DNA from: G963667855 sp963667855
GTDB lineage: Bacteria; Planctomycetota; Phycisphaerae; UBA1845
Reading direction: 5' to 3'
DNA length: 64,000 nucleotides
Assembly (NCBI GenBank): GCA_963667855.2
Contig: CAXXKI010000029.1
Coordinates: forward strand, 682,001 to 746,000
The notes under the pieces were generated by a model. It was not told where the DNA came from and made no database searches. It worked only from the letters and a program-made list of their open reading frames with translations. Shown one piece after another: positions 18,001 through 26,427 of the stretch; position 1 is the first letter of the stretch; every line of letters begins with the position of its first letter. A program made the translations under genes and the position numbers.

Positions 18001-18454
18001 CCGACCGATCGATCAGAAAAACCCGTAGGTCGGGTCAACAGACCCGACAGAATGATGAGAAATACACTACTCCCCATAGATGAAAGTATTAGCGGCACAA
18101 GTATCTGATACAGACTTACTGGTATTTAATACGGCCGGTACCGATCCGTATGGTGATGGGAAAATTCGAAAAACCGTAAGCGATAACGTCGATGCCTGCG
18201 CTGCCATCGAAGTACTTACAAGTGCAAGAGAACGCGGAAATTGCAGAAGCTCCCTACAATAGAATCATTCAATGCTCGTTAAGCCAGTAAGGAAAGCTTG
18301 ACGAGGCTGGTTCGCTCTACCTCCATACATAGACTGGATTTCACCACATCGCCATGTTACGATACATACGATACGGAACGGTTATTACCCGATCCAGCTA
18401 TAAACAGGTAATTCCGCGTCTTTGATTTGTATATTTAGCCAAACGATACCAATA
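18001..18454. other. Intergenic stretch with a REP-like hairpin
   Basis: No gene is supported. At 18025-18049 GTAGGTCGGGTC, AACA, GACCCGACA forms a 7-bp hairpin. A related element lies at 62397-62434 and a weaker one near 62875-62908, so this is a dispersed palindromic repeat of the chromosome. Confidence 0.55.
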
Positions 18455-19894
18455 ATGCCAAACAACGAATGCCAAACCGCCATCGATCCGAACCCTCAAA
18501 GCCCCCCTGTCCCAACCAGATACCGCTGGCTGAAACGGCTCATTAAATCGGCACTGGTAATTTCTCGCCGTCCTGGTCATCCTCCGAATCGTCTGGGGCT
18601 GCGAAGCCAATCGCAGATTACAACAGAAAATCCAGCATTACCACGACCTGGGTCAACCCGTGTTCGCCAAAGAATTCGATCAGCTTCTCGACAGCATCCC
18701 TGCCGAAAACAATAAGGCCATACCACTGGAAACGGCCATGACCAAAACGGTGGGAACCGCCGCGTCCGGCACCTATTACAGCGACTTCGTCGTAAATCGA
18801 AAGCTCTTCCAGGAAAAAGCCGATGACGCCGCCGAGCTGTACGAGGCCAACAAAATCGCTCTGGATATCATCCGCCAGGCTCGCCTGAAACCGCAAGTAG
18901 CCTGGAGTTCGAGATTGAAAAAACGCCATGTCAGGACAACCGGTTAATTTAGGTTCACACCAGAGGGCACTGGCCAAGCTGCTATACTTCGCCGGCGGTT
19001 TTGAGCTAACCAACCGCAACTACAACGCCTCAATCGAAACTATTACCGATCTCCTCGATCTATGTCAGGCCATTGAAAGACAGCCATTCGTCATATCGAC
19101 CCTTTCTAGCCAAGCATTCTATAGTCTCACTTCCGTCCTCATCGAGGATCTCATCGCCGACCTGCGATCCGACAAGGTGAACGCAAACTTAAACACCAGC
19201 CAGATTAAAAACCTTATCACGATCCTGCTGAATGAAACGGATACCAGAAACGCGGCGATATACGCCCTGCAAGGTGAACGGGCCGCTTTCCTCCTCCTGC
19301 TCGAAAACGTCGATAATTATGGAATCACTGGTTCAATGTCGCCGGCCTGGTGGGATAGAGAGCGGCCTGTTTTCTCCGCAAACCGGCCGTGGTACTCGAG
19401 ACGTCACGGAGTACATGACTCTAAATGAAAAACTGTCCAAGGCCCTCAACTGCCAAACATGGTCCGAAGCCCAGTTGGTATTACCCCATAAGGAAGAAAC
19501 CCGTTCATTGCTTCACTCGCTGACTCATCCTATTACCGATACCCCCTACACCCAGCCCAATGAAACAGCCCAACAGCAAATGAAGCTGTTTTTCGCCCAT
19601 CTCGCCGAAAGAAGGTTAACCGCTACCGGATTGGCCATACTGCTATTTGAAAACGAACACCAAACCCGCCCCCGGAAACTCCAGGATCTCGTTCCCGAAT
19701 TTATACCCTACATACCGCTCGACCCGTTCGCGCCTGGTGAAGAGACAATAAAATACCTGCCAGACGTTAGCAACCCCATAATCTACAGCCTGGGCCCAGA
19801 CGGCGATGACGATGGTGGCATAGACAAATTCAACAAGAACCGGACGAAAAACGGAAAGAATTGGGATTTAATTTTTAACCTAAACGGCAGGTGA
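18455..19894 (+). pseudogene. Frameshifted membrane-anchored planctomycete protein
   Basis: Four consecutive segments in three reading frames join into one recognisable protein. 18455 to about 18570 gives the N-terminus. Then, in the next frame, LAVLVILRIVWGCEANRR completes a membrane anchor and continues to about 18920. From 18928 to about 19395 a third frame gives ELTNRNYNASIETITDLL and later PAWWDRERPVF. From there to 19894 the original frame gives QTRPRKLQDLVPEFIP, then LDPFAPGEETIKY and YSLGPDGDDDGG. This end is typical of a family common in Phycisphaerae whose function is unknown. At least three frameshifts are needed, one near an A-run at about 18918. Isolated sequencing errors are possible, but genes outside this region are intact. 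Confidence 0.7.
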
Positions 19895-19934
19895 GAAATA
19901 CCGAAAAGCCCGTCAGGCCGTCCAATCAAGTCAG

Positions 19935-20860
19935 TCAAACCAGGCTGGCGATAACCACAACTAATGACAGGATAATCGACGGTAAAACCACCATCGCCAG
20001 AATAAACAATACGGTCCAGAGAACCGGGATTGAAATCGCAATTACCGCAACCCGCCCGGGAACTCCGGGGTAAAATCCTCCGCGCTGCATGTATGATTTT
20101 TAACCACCAGAATGAAAATCCCGCCACTACCACCGCTGACAGGACCAGCCCCACTTCACCGGAAGACGGCGGGACGGTAAACATTACCATACAACCAAGC
20201 GCCGCTACCACCACTGCCAATATCGCAAGCGGAGCACACGTATAATAGCTGAGCGCAACCGCCGCATTCTGCCGGGATATTGAGAAAGCACGAGGATGAA
20301 AAAAGTAACTCGGTATACCGGTAGCCAGGATCAAGAATACACCAAAACAGAGAACAAGCAAACCCACCCGGCCAGACCTCTCCATACGCCCTCTCCCAGA
20401 ACGTCGGCAATGCCAAAGTCCCACCATTCACAACCGCATCTAATACGGAAACCTCCGGTAACTCCTCAGCCGGAAACACGGAATACAACAAAACGACAGC
20501 CAGCACCGAAACAACCAGGAGGTGAAAAACTACTACCCAGCGAAAACTGCTGGCATGTGCGAGAGAAACGTCCCCGGCAACCTCTTCCCAGAAGTGCGAA
20601 TACCTTCTGCGGGCAAGTACCTTGCCCACTGTTCTCCAGAAAGGCAAAAAATACCCCTTCCTGTCACTGCTAGCCCAGGGTATTCGGCAATCCACCGATC
20701 GCAGATGCTCCAACCCGTACCCGCATTCGGGGCAATTCCGCCCCACAGCTCCATACAGGTTGTACCCACAGCCAACACAAAACACATCCGCAGGAAGTGG
20801 CGCCAAAACCTCCTCCGAACCAAGGACCTCCCCGCGATAATCCGCCTTGCCGTTTTCCAT
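19935..20860 (-). pseudogene. Frameshifted zinc-ribbon membrane protein
   Basis: The N-terminal part (from 20860) reads CVGCGYNLYGAVGRNCPECG, a zinc ribbon common at the start of planctomycete membrane proteins, then one membrane helix (VVVFHLLVVSVLAVVLLYSVF). Near 20380 the frame changes; the new frame gives VGLLVLCFGVFLILATGIP and two more helices. Near 20060 it changes again; the third frame gives AISIPVLWTVLFILAMVVL and LSLVVVIASLV before TGA at 19935-19937. Together these make a plausible five- or six-helix protein, so at least two frameshifts broke it. It is convergent with the broken gene at 18455-19894. Confidence 0.65.
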
Positions 20861-21080
20861 ACTGCAATACTATAGCCCGCAACTCCAGAAACAGGCAAGG
20901 ACTATCCCAAAAAGTTCAACCGGCCGGAGCAACCAACGAACAGGCGTACCGGCAAAACACCATTGGGGGGCGGATATCCCGTCCGCTTGGCCGTTCATAA
21001 ACAGAAAACCACCATCACCATTGATACAAGTAATCAGTAAATGCTCGAATATTCGCCAGACGCCCGAATGCCCTCCCTTG

Positions 21081-21166
21081 CGGGTGCCCCACCCCTCGCG
21101 TCTTTTGCGAGGGATGGGGGACGGATAAAACCCCCGAAACTCCTGATAAGCAATACCCACATCCGT
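21081..21166. repeat. 86-nt dispersed repeat with hairpin, copy 1
   Basis: Begins CGGGTGCCCCACCCCTCGCG and ends ACCCACATCCGT. It contains the stem CCCTCGC/GCGAGGG around TCTTTT. It is nearly identical to 21461-21547 (a few substitutions and one insertion), so the two arose by recent duplication or transposition. Confidence 0.85.
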
Positions 21167-21204
21167 TAACCCACCAATGCTGAACCTTAACCGCCGCTGA
21201 AGAG

Positions 21205-21335
21205 CCCACCGAAGGTGGCCGACATAAGGTAGCCGCTGGTGGAATCAGCCCCGTCCGCCAAAGGCGGAGCGGGCAGATGGAACCGGCGGTCGAGAGAACG
21301 TAAGTTTTATCTCAAGCCCGCCGAAGGCGGCCGGT
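21205..21335. repeat. Mini-hairpins of the CCGCC-GAA-GGCGG type
   Basis: At least three short palindromes: GCCCACCGAAGGTGGCC, GTCCGCCAAAGGCGGAGC and GCCCGCCGAAGGCGGCC. Each has a 5-6 bp GC stem and a 3-nt loop. Such elements resemble REP sequences; a RAYT transposase lies at 24986. Confidence 0.55.
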
Positions 21336-21460
21336 ATAAGCTCACCGCATATAACCAACTTTCGAATATACACAACATTGGCTTATCACGAACAAACACA
21401 AATCAGCTCACGCCCGTAACCCCCGAATCTTAAACCCGTTCCTTACCCCCGCCGGACTGC

Positions 21461-21547
21461 CGGGTGCCCCACCCCTCGCGTCTTTTGCGAGGGATGGAGG
21501 ACGGATAAAACCCCCGAAACTCCTGACAAGCAAATACCCACATCCGT
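21461..21547. repeat. 86-nt dispersed repeat with hairpin, copy 2
   Basis: Second copy of the element at 21081-21166, in the same orientation 380 nt downstream, with the same hairpin and the same right end. Confidence 0.85.
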
Positions 21548-21648
21548 ATCGCGTATATTCAAAACCCAACCCCTTCCGCCGGCCGGACTGCATGAAAGCG
21601 ATTTGATCCCATTACCCCTAAAATCAGCGTCACAAAGCCCCATAAGGC

Positions 21649-21681
21649 CGTATAAAATGCACTACAACTGCATTTTATACG
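21649..21681. promoter_or_regulatory. Perfect 13-bp palindrome upstream of the ATPase gene
   Basis: Arms CGTATAAAATGCA (21649-21661) and TGCATTTTATACG (21669-21681) with a 7-nt spacer. A related, imperfect palindrome lies 61 nt downstream. The AT-rich symmetric form suggests a protein-binding operator (inference). Confidence 0.6.
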
Positions 21682-21709
21682 ACATTCCTATCCCAATTCG
21701 GTCGATTAT

Positions 21710-21742
21710 CGTATATAATGCAACGTAACTGCACATTACACG
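21710..21742 (+). promoter_or_regulatory. Second, imperfect palindrome overlapping a -10 element
   Basis: CGTATATAATGCA (21710-21722) with TGCACATTACACG (21730-21742), the same 7-nt spacing and the same TGCA...TGCA core as the palindrome at 21649. It contains TATAAT at 21714-21719, 33 nt before the start codon of the ATPase. A protein bound here would block transcription. Confidence 0.55.
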
Positions 21743-21751
21743 GAGCCCGCC

Positions 21752-22963
21752 ATGTACGTATACAGAACAATAACCGACGCCCTGAGGCGAACTAGCAAAC
21801 AGTTCCCCGTCCTGTTGATTACAGGACCGCGCCAGGTCGGAAAAACGACCTGCCTGCGTCATGCCGCCCGGGCCAGCCGCACTTACGTATCCCTCGACGA
21901 TCCAACCGCCCGCGAACTCGCCATAACCGAACCGAAACTATTTCTGCAGCGATTCCCCGCTCCCCTACTGATTGACGAGATTCAATACGCACCGCAACTT
22001 CTCCCGCTGATCAAGTTGGCCGTCGACGCCGGAGCCGCCAAAGGTGACTACTGGCTGACCGGATCACAACAGTTCCACCTGATGGAGGGCGTGTCCGAAT
22101 CACTCGCCGGAAGAGTTGGCGTTTTACAGTTGCTGGGATTCTCCTCCCGGGAAATCGACAACCGAGGAGCAGAGGTCAAACCATTCCTGCCTGCACGCAC
22201 CGAATCAGGTAAATCACAACCAATAGACCTGATGAAACTATACCAACGCATCTGGCGAGGCTGCTTACCCGCAATCGCTCTTGATCGGAAGATGGATCGT
22301 GACCTGTTCTACGGTTCCTACGTCCAGACCTACCTCCAGCGGGACGTTAAATCACTGGTCAACGTCGGCGACGAAATGGCCTTCATGAAATTCCTTCGCG
22401 CGACGGCCGCCAGAACCGCCCAATTGCTCAACGTGGCCGCCCTGGCCCGCGATGCGGACATCGCCCCCAATACCGCAAAGAAATGGCTAAGCGTCTTACA
22501 AACCTCAGGATTGGTTTATCTCCTGGAGCCGTATTTCACCAACGTATCCAAACGCATGGTCAAAGCGCCGAAACTGTATTTCCTCGATACAGGGTTGGCC
22601 GCCTACCTGACCCAATGGTCGAGCCCCGAAACGCTCGAGGCCGGAGCCGCCAACGGCGCGTTCTTCGAAACCTGGGCGATTAACGAAATCATCAAAAGCT
22701 ACTGGCATAATGGGAAAACAGCTCCCATTTATTTCTATCGCGACGCAGACCAAAGAGAGATCGACCTCTTGATCATCCAGGACGGTCAGGTTTTCCCCGT
22801 AGAGATCAAGAAATCGTCGTCAACAAATAAAAGCGACATCCGTCAGTTCGCATCATTAAAAAAGCTAAACATGCCCACAGGCCCCGGCGCGGTTATATGC
22901 CTCACCGATTCAACCATGCCCATCACGGAAAACTTGAACGCGATAAATATAGGGCTGATTTGA
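21752..22963 (+). CDS. AAA_14/DUF4143 ATPase
   Basis: 403 residues, the usual size. Walker A is GPRQVGKTT (25-33), Walker B LLIDEIQ (72-78) and sensor-like LTGSQQF follows. The C-terminal half is the DUF4143 domain: VQTYLQRDV, KLYFLDTGLAAYL, FFETWAINEI and REIDLLI...VEIKKS, which resembles a PD-(D/E)xK nuclease-like fold. The family is widespread and often horizontally moved; its cellular role is not settled. GGAG precedes ATG 21752. Two palindromes lie immediately upstream and could serve autoregulation. Neighbours are pseudogenes and repeats, consistent with a mobile accessory gene. Confidence 0.9.
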   Translation: MYVYRTITDALRRTSKQFPVLLITGPRQVGKTTCLRHAARASRTYVSLDDPTARELAITEPKLFLQRFPAPLLIDEIQYAPQLLPLIKLAVDAGAAKGDYWLTGSQQFHLMEGVSESLAGRVGVLQLLGFSSREIDNRGAEVKPFLPARTESGKSQPIDLMKLYQRIWRGCLPAIALDRKMDRDLFYGSYVQTYLQRDVKSLVNVGDEMAFMKFLRATAARTAQLLNVAALARDADIAPNTAKKWLSVLQTSGLVYLLEPYFTNVSKRMVKAPKLYFLDTGLAAYLTQWSSPETLEAGAANGAFFETWAINEIIKSYWHNGKTAPIYFYRDADQREIDLLIIQDGQVFPVEIKKSSSTNKSDIRQFASLKKLNMPTGPGAVICLTDSTMPITENLNAINIGLI

Positions 22964-23070
22964 AAAAGACCCTGCCCAAGAAAACATCGCCACCACAAAA
23001 CCAGCCCGGTTCAAGACAATGGAGATACCAAAAACTCAACCCAACCCGCCCGGAACAAACTCATTAGCCA

Positions 23071-23112
23071 AGCCAATGGCGACCGTATTAAGTAAAGCGT
23101 CCCTCGAACTCC
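23071..23112. repeat. 42-bp direct repeat, left copy
   Basis: Identical over 42 bp to 26332-26373 (starts AGCCAATGGCGACC, ends CCCTCGAACTCC). The two copies bracket 3.2 kb holding the PEP-CTERM gene, the intron-like fragment and the RAYT gene. Confidence 0.9.
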
Positions 23113-23297
23113 CGCCACGAAGCGTTGCCTGCGAATTGTAATACTTTAGTGTTATTGTACAATTTTAAGCATGATCAATGTCTCCCAACACCGCGGAGTG
23201 GACCGGTCGACCTCCGTTATCTTGGATGTGTTTCTTATTTGAAATAGGTAGGAGGTAGAGCGACAGCCATATACTCTATTGTGGGCTTACGGGCTTA

Positions 23298-23362
23298 GGG
23301 ACAGGCTGAAAGCGCCGGGATAAACCGGCATGGAGTTGGGGATGAAATAGCCCTACACAGAA
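23298..23362 (+). repeat. 65-bp fragment of the intron-like element
   Basis: Matches 24534-24598 with about four mismatches. Both begin GGGACAG and contain GCCGGGATAAACCGGC, a 5-bp hairpin, then GAGTTGGGGATGAAA. The two copies flank the PEP-CTERM gene in direct orientation. Confidence 0.8.
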
Positions 23363-23376
23363 TAATGGCGGCCTTA

Positions 23377-23428
23377 GGGACAGCGGGGCTGTTGAAAAAG
23401 CTATGTTTTTCAACAGCCCCGCTGTCCC
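23377..23428. repeat. 23-bp perfect palindrome
   Basis: GGGACAGCGGGGCTGTTGAA plus AAA (23377-23399) is the exact reverse complement of 23406-23428, with a 6-nt loop GCTATG. The ends are the GGGACAG motif also found at 23298, 24534, 24815 and 24839. It could act as a terminator or as the folded end of a RAYT-mobilised element. Confidence 0.85.
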
Positions 23429-23859
23429 AAAAAATACTAAAATAAATCGCGAAAGCCATTGGAGAGCATTAGCGAATAATTTCCCTGATTCACCGATGAG
23501 CAAACCGTTTTCGTCTTGACAACGGCTTGCTCATAGATGTCCCCGAACTCAGTCGTTAGACCGTGTTGGATAACCGTGTGTGATTTCTAACTTGCATTGG
23601 GAGCTGTCGCTCGCTAGCATACAGTTATAGGTCAAGGTAGAGGAGAGAGAGCACCCCTTCCCAATGACCACGTGAGCGGGCTCTGTGAAAGGTGAGTTTC
23701 CTGTTTCCCCTGTAGACAGGAGCGGGGACTGCCTAGGAGGCTGTCGTCGCCACTTAACACAGATTCCGCTGAAGATGTGACAAGAAAACACGGGTAGGTT
23801 CTACGGCTAACAGTGGCCCCCTGTTTGTTAAGGGACACTCGTTTAGTGGAGAGAGTACA

Positions 23860-24516
23860 ATGAATGAGTTCTATACAAGCGTATGTACAAAAATACTGGC
23901 GGTGACCTCACGAACGGGGAGGCCGGGAATTCTTGGCGTCGCTATTGTCCTTTGTTCCTGTTTCTGTGCCGAGGCGGCAACCCTCGACCAGGTGCAAGAA
24001 GAGAGTGATGGTGGGGGATATGTTTCTGCTGGTAGATACTTTGGGCAGACGTTTACTCCATCTATTGGTGGTTTACTTGACCAGGTTGACTTCAAGGTCG
24101 ACACGTTTCTGTCGGCATCTCCCAGGTACCCAACCACCGCTCAGATTGTAGAGACCGTTTCCGGAGTTCCAAGCGGCGCCGTTTTGGGCTCGGTGAACTT
24201 TACTGCCTCGTCTCTCGGGTGGTATTCGCTTAATTACGCGACTCAGGCTATTGAGTTAACACCAGGGACGCTGTACGGTTTCGTTCTCTTAAACGACGAC
24301 ACGTTTAGTGGGGACGAGCATTTGGGCTGTTCAATCAGTTGGGATAATAATTCCTACGCCGATGGAAGTTTGTGGGAATGGACACCAGTTGACGGGTGGA
24401 AAATTGGTGGAGTCGGCGCCGACGATTTGGCCTTTCGTACCTGGATGGTTCCCGAACCCGCTGGCCTATCGCTACTAGCTCTCGGTAGCTTGCTCGCTAT
24501 TCGTCGCCGATACTAG
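23860..24516 (+). CDS. PEP-CTERM sorted exoprotein
   Basis: 218 residues. A signal peptide ends near AEAA (about residue 40). The C-terminus is VPEPAGLSLLALGSLLAIRRRY: the PEP motif, a hydrophobic helix and a basic tail, which is the PEP-CTERM sorting signal cut by an exosortase. The middle part (QTFTPSIGGLLDQVDFKV, GTLYGFVLLNDDTFSG) is a beta-sandwich type found in other PEP-CTERM proteins. It is probably exported and attached or released at the surface. No exosortase gene is in the window. The gene is bracketed by two copies of a mobile-element fragment, so it may have travelled with it. Confidence 0.85.
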   Translation: MNEFYTSVCTKILAVTSRTGRPGILGVAIVLCSCFCAEAATLDQVQEESDGGGYVSAGRYFGQTFTPSIGGLLDQVDFKVDTFLSASPRYPTTAQIVETVSGVPSGAVLGSVNFTASSLGWYSLNYATQAIELTPGTLYGFVLLNDDTFSGDEHLGCSISWDNNSYADGSLWEWTPVDGWKIGGVGADDLAFRTWMVPEPAGLSLLALGSLLAIRRRY

Positions 24517-24533
24517 GATAATAGGGGATAATA

Positions 24534-24598
24534 GGGACAGTTAGAAAGCGCCGGGATAAACCGGCATGGAGTTGGGGATGAAAGAGCCCTACACAGAA
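24534..24598 (+). repeat. 65-bp fragment of the intron-like element, second copy
   Basis: Direct repeat of 23298-23362; here it continues into the longer element at 24541-24806. Confidence 0.8.
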
Positions 24599-24806
24599 GG
24601 ATTAGCGACCCACTGTGGCCCCGAGCCATGCGGCGGTGTCCGTAAGGATGCTGCTGAAGCGTTGGACAGGGGTAAACGCAGGCCAGCCATTGAGCTCCGA
24701 AATCACCAGTCCGGGGTGCCGACCTTGTTGACTGATGGGGAAGGCCATACGATGTGCAGCGTTAAACGCGAGCTGCACACCGACCCTGCGGAGTCGATGG
24801 GGCTGG
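24541..24806 (+). mobile_element. Probable group II intron remnant (region upstream of the RT gene)
   Basis: The sequence AAAGCGCCGGGATAAACC, then GGCATGGAGTTGGGGATG, then CCCCGAGCCATGCGGCGG resembles, from memory, the RNA segment that precedes the reverse transcriptase in a common class of bacterial group II introns. The frame translated there (KEPYTEGLATHCGPEPC) is a pseudo-protein often annotated next to such introns. No reverse transcriptase, domain V or domain VI is present, so it would be a dead fragment. A covariance search would settle it. Confidence 0.5.
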
Positions 24807-24854
24807 GGGGCTGAGGGACAGCCACTTATTGGGGCTGAGGGACAGCCACTTATT
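24807..24854. repeat. Tandem 24-bp repeat carrying the GGGACAG motif
   Basis: GGGGCTGAGGGACAGCCACT plus TATT occurs twice without a gap (24807-24830, 24831-24854), 130 nt upstream of the RAYT gene. GGGACAG...CACTTATT motifs are, as I recall, frequent at the borders of RAYT-associated elements. Confidence 0.85.
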
Positions 24855-24880
24855 ATTCTTGCCTATACGCCCTAACCACG

Positions 24881-24923
24881 CAATCGCCTACCTCTTGCTG
24901 ATAAAACAGGAGATAGGCGATTG
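24881..24923 (+). terminator. Hairpin with U-rich tail, possibly a REP element
   Basis: CAATCGCCTA (24881-24890) pairs perfectly with TAGGCGATTG (24914-24923), with CTC/GAG pairing inside, and TTATTTTTCC follows. It could terminate transcription entering from the left, or be the recognition hairpin of the RAYT gene 62 nt downstream. Confidence 0.6.
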
Positions 24924-24985
24924 TTATTTTTCCTGACTGCCCTCGATAAATTGACTGATGACAGAGATCGATTTACGTTTCGCGA

Positions 24986-25672
24986 ATGCCGCGAGCTGCC
25001 CGAATCGTGATCGAGAACGTGCCGCACCATATCACTCAACGCGGAAACAATCGCCAGGACGTATTCTTCACCGACGATGACCGCTTGCAGTATCTTGCTT
25101 TTCTCAAGGACCGCAGTGAAACTTACGGCTTGACGATTCTTGGCTATTGCCTAATGACGAACCACGTCCACATTGTGGCCATCCCCCGGTCGGCCGACTC
25201 CCTCGCCCGGGCAATAGGACGGGCGAATTTCCTGTATACCCAATACATCAATCGCCTGCTCGGCCGAAGCGGGCACTTGTGGCAAAATCGATTCTACTCC
25301 TGCGCTCTCGATGAGCTGCATTTCTGGCGAACAATGTGTTACGTCGAAAGGAATCCCGTCAGAGCCCAAATAGTCACCGATGCCTGGCAATACGAATGGT
25401 CAAGTGCCGCGGCCCACGTTAGCGGTAAAGACCAATTCGACCTACTGGATCTGAATTGGTGGAAAAAGGAGTGGGGACCAGGCAAGTGGTCCGCATGGAA
25501 AGAAGAACTCCGCAACCCGGAAGATGTTGAGGTCTCACGAGATATACGAAAATGCCTTCGGACAGGGCAACCCCTGGCAACTGATCGATGGATAAGCCAG
25601 CTGGAAGCGAAGTCAAATAAGCGACTCTGTCCCGTGCCAATAGGCAGACCAAAGAAAACAAAAGTTCACTAA
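24986..25672 (+). CDS. REP-associated tyrosine transposase (RAYT, Y1 family)
   Basis: 228 residues. The HUH motif is HVH in GYCLMTNHVHIVAIP. The Y1 tyrosine is probably in TQYINRLLGRSGHLWQNRF, and YVERNPVRAQIV then YEWSSAAAHV complete the typical RAYT core. The N-terminus PRAARIVIENVPHHITQRGNN is canonical. RAYTs cut and move short palindromic repeats as single-stranded DNA. Hairpins suited to this lie just upstream (24881-24923) and palindromes are spread through 20.8-25 kb. The C-terminal LCPVPIGRPKK tail is also seen in the family. The gene looks intact. Confidence 0.92.
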   Translation: MPRAARIVIENVPHHITQRGNNRQDVFFTDDDRLQYLAFLKDRSETYGLTILGYCLMTNHVHIVAIPRSADSLARAIGRANFLYTQYINRLLGRSGHLWQNRFYSCALDELHFWRTMCYVERNPVRAQIVTDAWQYEWSSAAAHVSGKDQFDLLDLNWWKKEWGPGKWSAWKEELRNPEDVEVSRDIRKCLRTGQPLATDRWISQLEAKSNKRLCPVPIGRPKKTKVH

Positions 25673-25751
25673 CAGCCCCCCACTTACAACCAAAACGCTA
25701 TCAACAGCAGTCTACGAGCACACCTTTCCCGAACATTATCCAAAACTCATC

Positions 25752-25780
25752 TTGACACACCTCGAAACATCATATAAAAT
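25752..25780 (+). promoter_or_regulatory. Sigma-70 promoter in a repeated cassette, copy 1
   Basis: TTGACA, 17 nt, TAAAAT. The surroundings (from TTACAACCAAAACG near 25684 to GGGCTGACTTGATCAAA near 25810) are a diverged copy of 28738-28858, which also keeps a 17-nt spaced promoter. No intact gene follows. Confidence 0.6.
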
Positions 25781-26094
25781 ACCGCCAAGAAAAGGGCTGA
25801 CTTGATCAAAGTGATAAATAAACATAAAAACGGCAATAATTGCGACATTTTCCAAACCCAGCTAACTAGCCCAATTATAACGAGTTATGAAAAAAAACGG
25901 CGATTTTCCGCGACATTTTAGAAATGGCAAAATGGCCAGATCTGCAAAATGAAATGGCAAAGCGTTTTGAAATGGCAAAAGGCGAAAACCCCTTTGTCGC
26001 TAGGAGTTTTCGCCGCATATCGTTAGCTGCGCCTCGAGGAAGAAAAACGGAAAACCGGAAGGTCTGTTTGAAGCGTTTTGTAAAGTCGGTTGCC
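25781..26094. other. AT-rich stretch with hairpin, downstream of the promoter cassette
   Basis: Holds GCGACATTTT twice (near 25840 and 25911), several AAATGGCAAA words between 25921 and 25980, and a 9-bp hairpin GGCGAAAAC/GTTTTCGCC (25981-25989 and 26006-26014). No gene longer than a dozen codons has a ribosome site. Confidence 0.5.
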
Positions 26095-26337
26095 TCAATC
26101 GTTACTCTCGATTTCTGCAAGAAGTTCTCTTATAGTTGCATTGTCCCGATTATTCTCTGCCAATTTCCTCAACTCATCGAGTAGTGAATCACGCCGTTTG
26201 AGATCGTTCTCGTCCTTCGCAAGATTGATCGTGTTGAAAAGCCCCTTGGCCAACGGTTCCTGAACGGCGTGGTTTTCGGAGTTGATCTCTGCCAATTTCC
26301 TCAACTCATCGAGTAGTGAATCACGCCGTTTAGCCAA
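26095..26337 (-). pseudogene. Remnant of a tandem-repeat (TPR-like) protein
   Basis: About 80 codons reading KRRDSLLDELRKLAE twice, with NATIRELLAEIESND at the end. It resembles planctomycete proteins made of repeated LLDELRALAxxHPDDAAVR units, here reduced to two repeats. A 46-bp DNA direct repeat (26154-26199 and 26285-26330) underlies it. The 5' end is cut exactly where the 42-bp repeat at 26332 begins, so no real start codon exists. It is probably inactive. Confidence 0.6.
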
Positions 26338-26373
26338 TGGCGACCGTATTAAGTAAAGCGTCCCTCGAACTCC
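26332..26373. repeat. 42-bp direct repeat, right copy
   Basis: Identical to 23071-23112. Its last 18 bp (AAGCGTCCCTCGAACTCC) are repeated once more immediately downstream (26374-26391). It lies between the truncated repeat-protein gene and the truncated SUMF1 gene. Confidence 0.9.
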
Positions 26374-26427
26374 AAGCGTCCCTCGAACTCCTATTGTATT
26401 GAACCTTTAAATTGCGAAATCTCTGAC

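Larger units (their letters stand above)
20861..21648. other. Repeat-rich gene-free stretch
   Basis: No gene is supported. The stretch is built from short palindromes and two copies of an 86-87 nt repeat listed separately. Several mini-hairpins of the form CCGCC-GAA-GGCGG occur between 21205 and 21335. Confidence 0.6.
23113..23859. other. Gene-free stretch left of the PEP-CTERM gene
   Basis: Contains the repeat at 23298, the long palindrome at 23377 and, at 23511-23557, a 35-bp segment (TTGACAACGGCTTGCTCAT...) repeated with few changes at 27383-27428. The part 23560-23850 has no convincing gene; minus-strand frames there lack ribosome sites. It may be decayed mobile-element RNA, but I cannot show this. 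Confidence 0.5.

Noticed and set aside
23549..23838. Two minus-strand frames of 68-80 codons
   Set aside because: Overlapping in different frames, no ribosome sites, in a repeat-rich stretch.
24566..24814. 82-codon frame KEPYTEGLATH...
   Set aside because: Better explained as RNA of an intron-like element; such frames are known misannotations next to group II introns.
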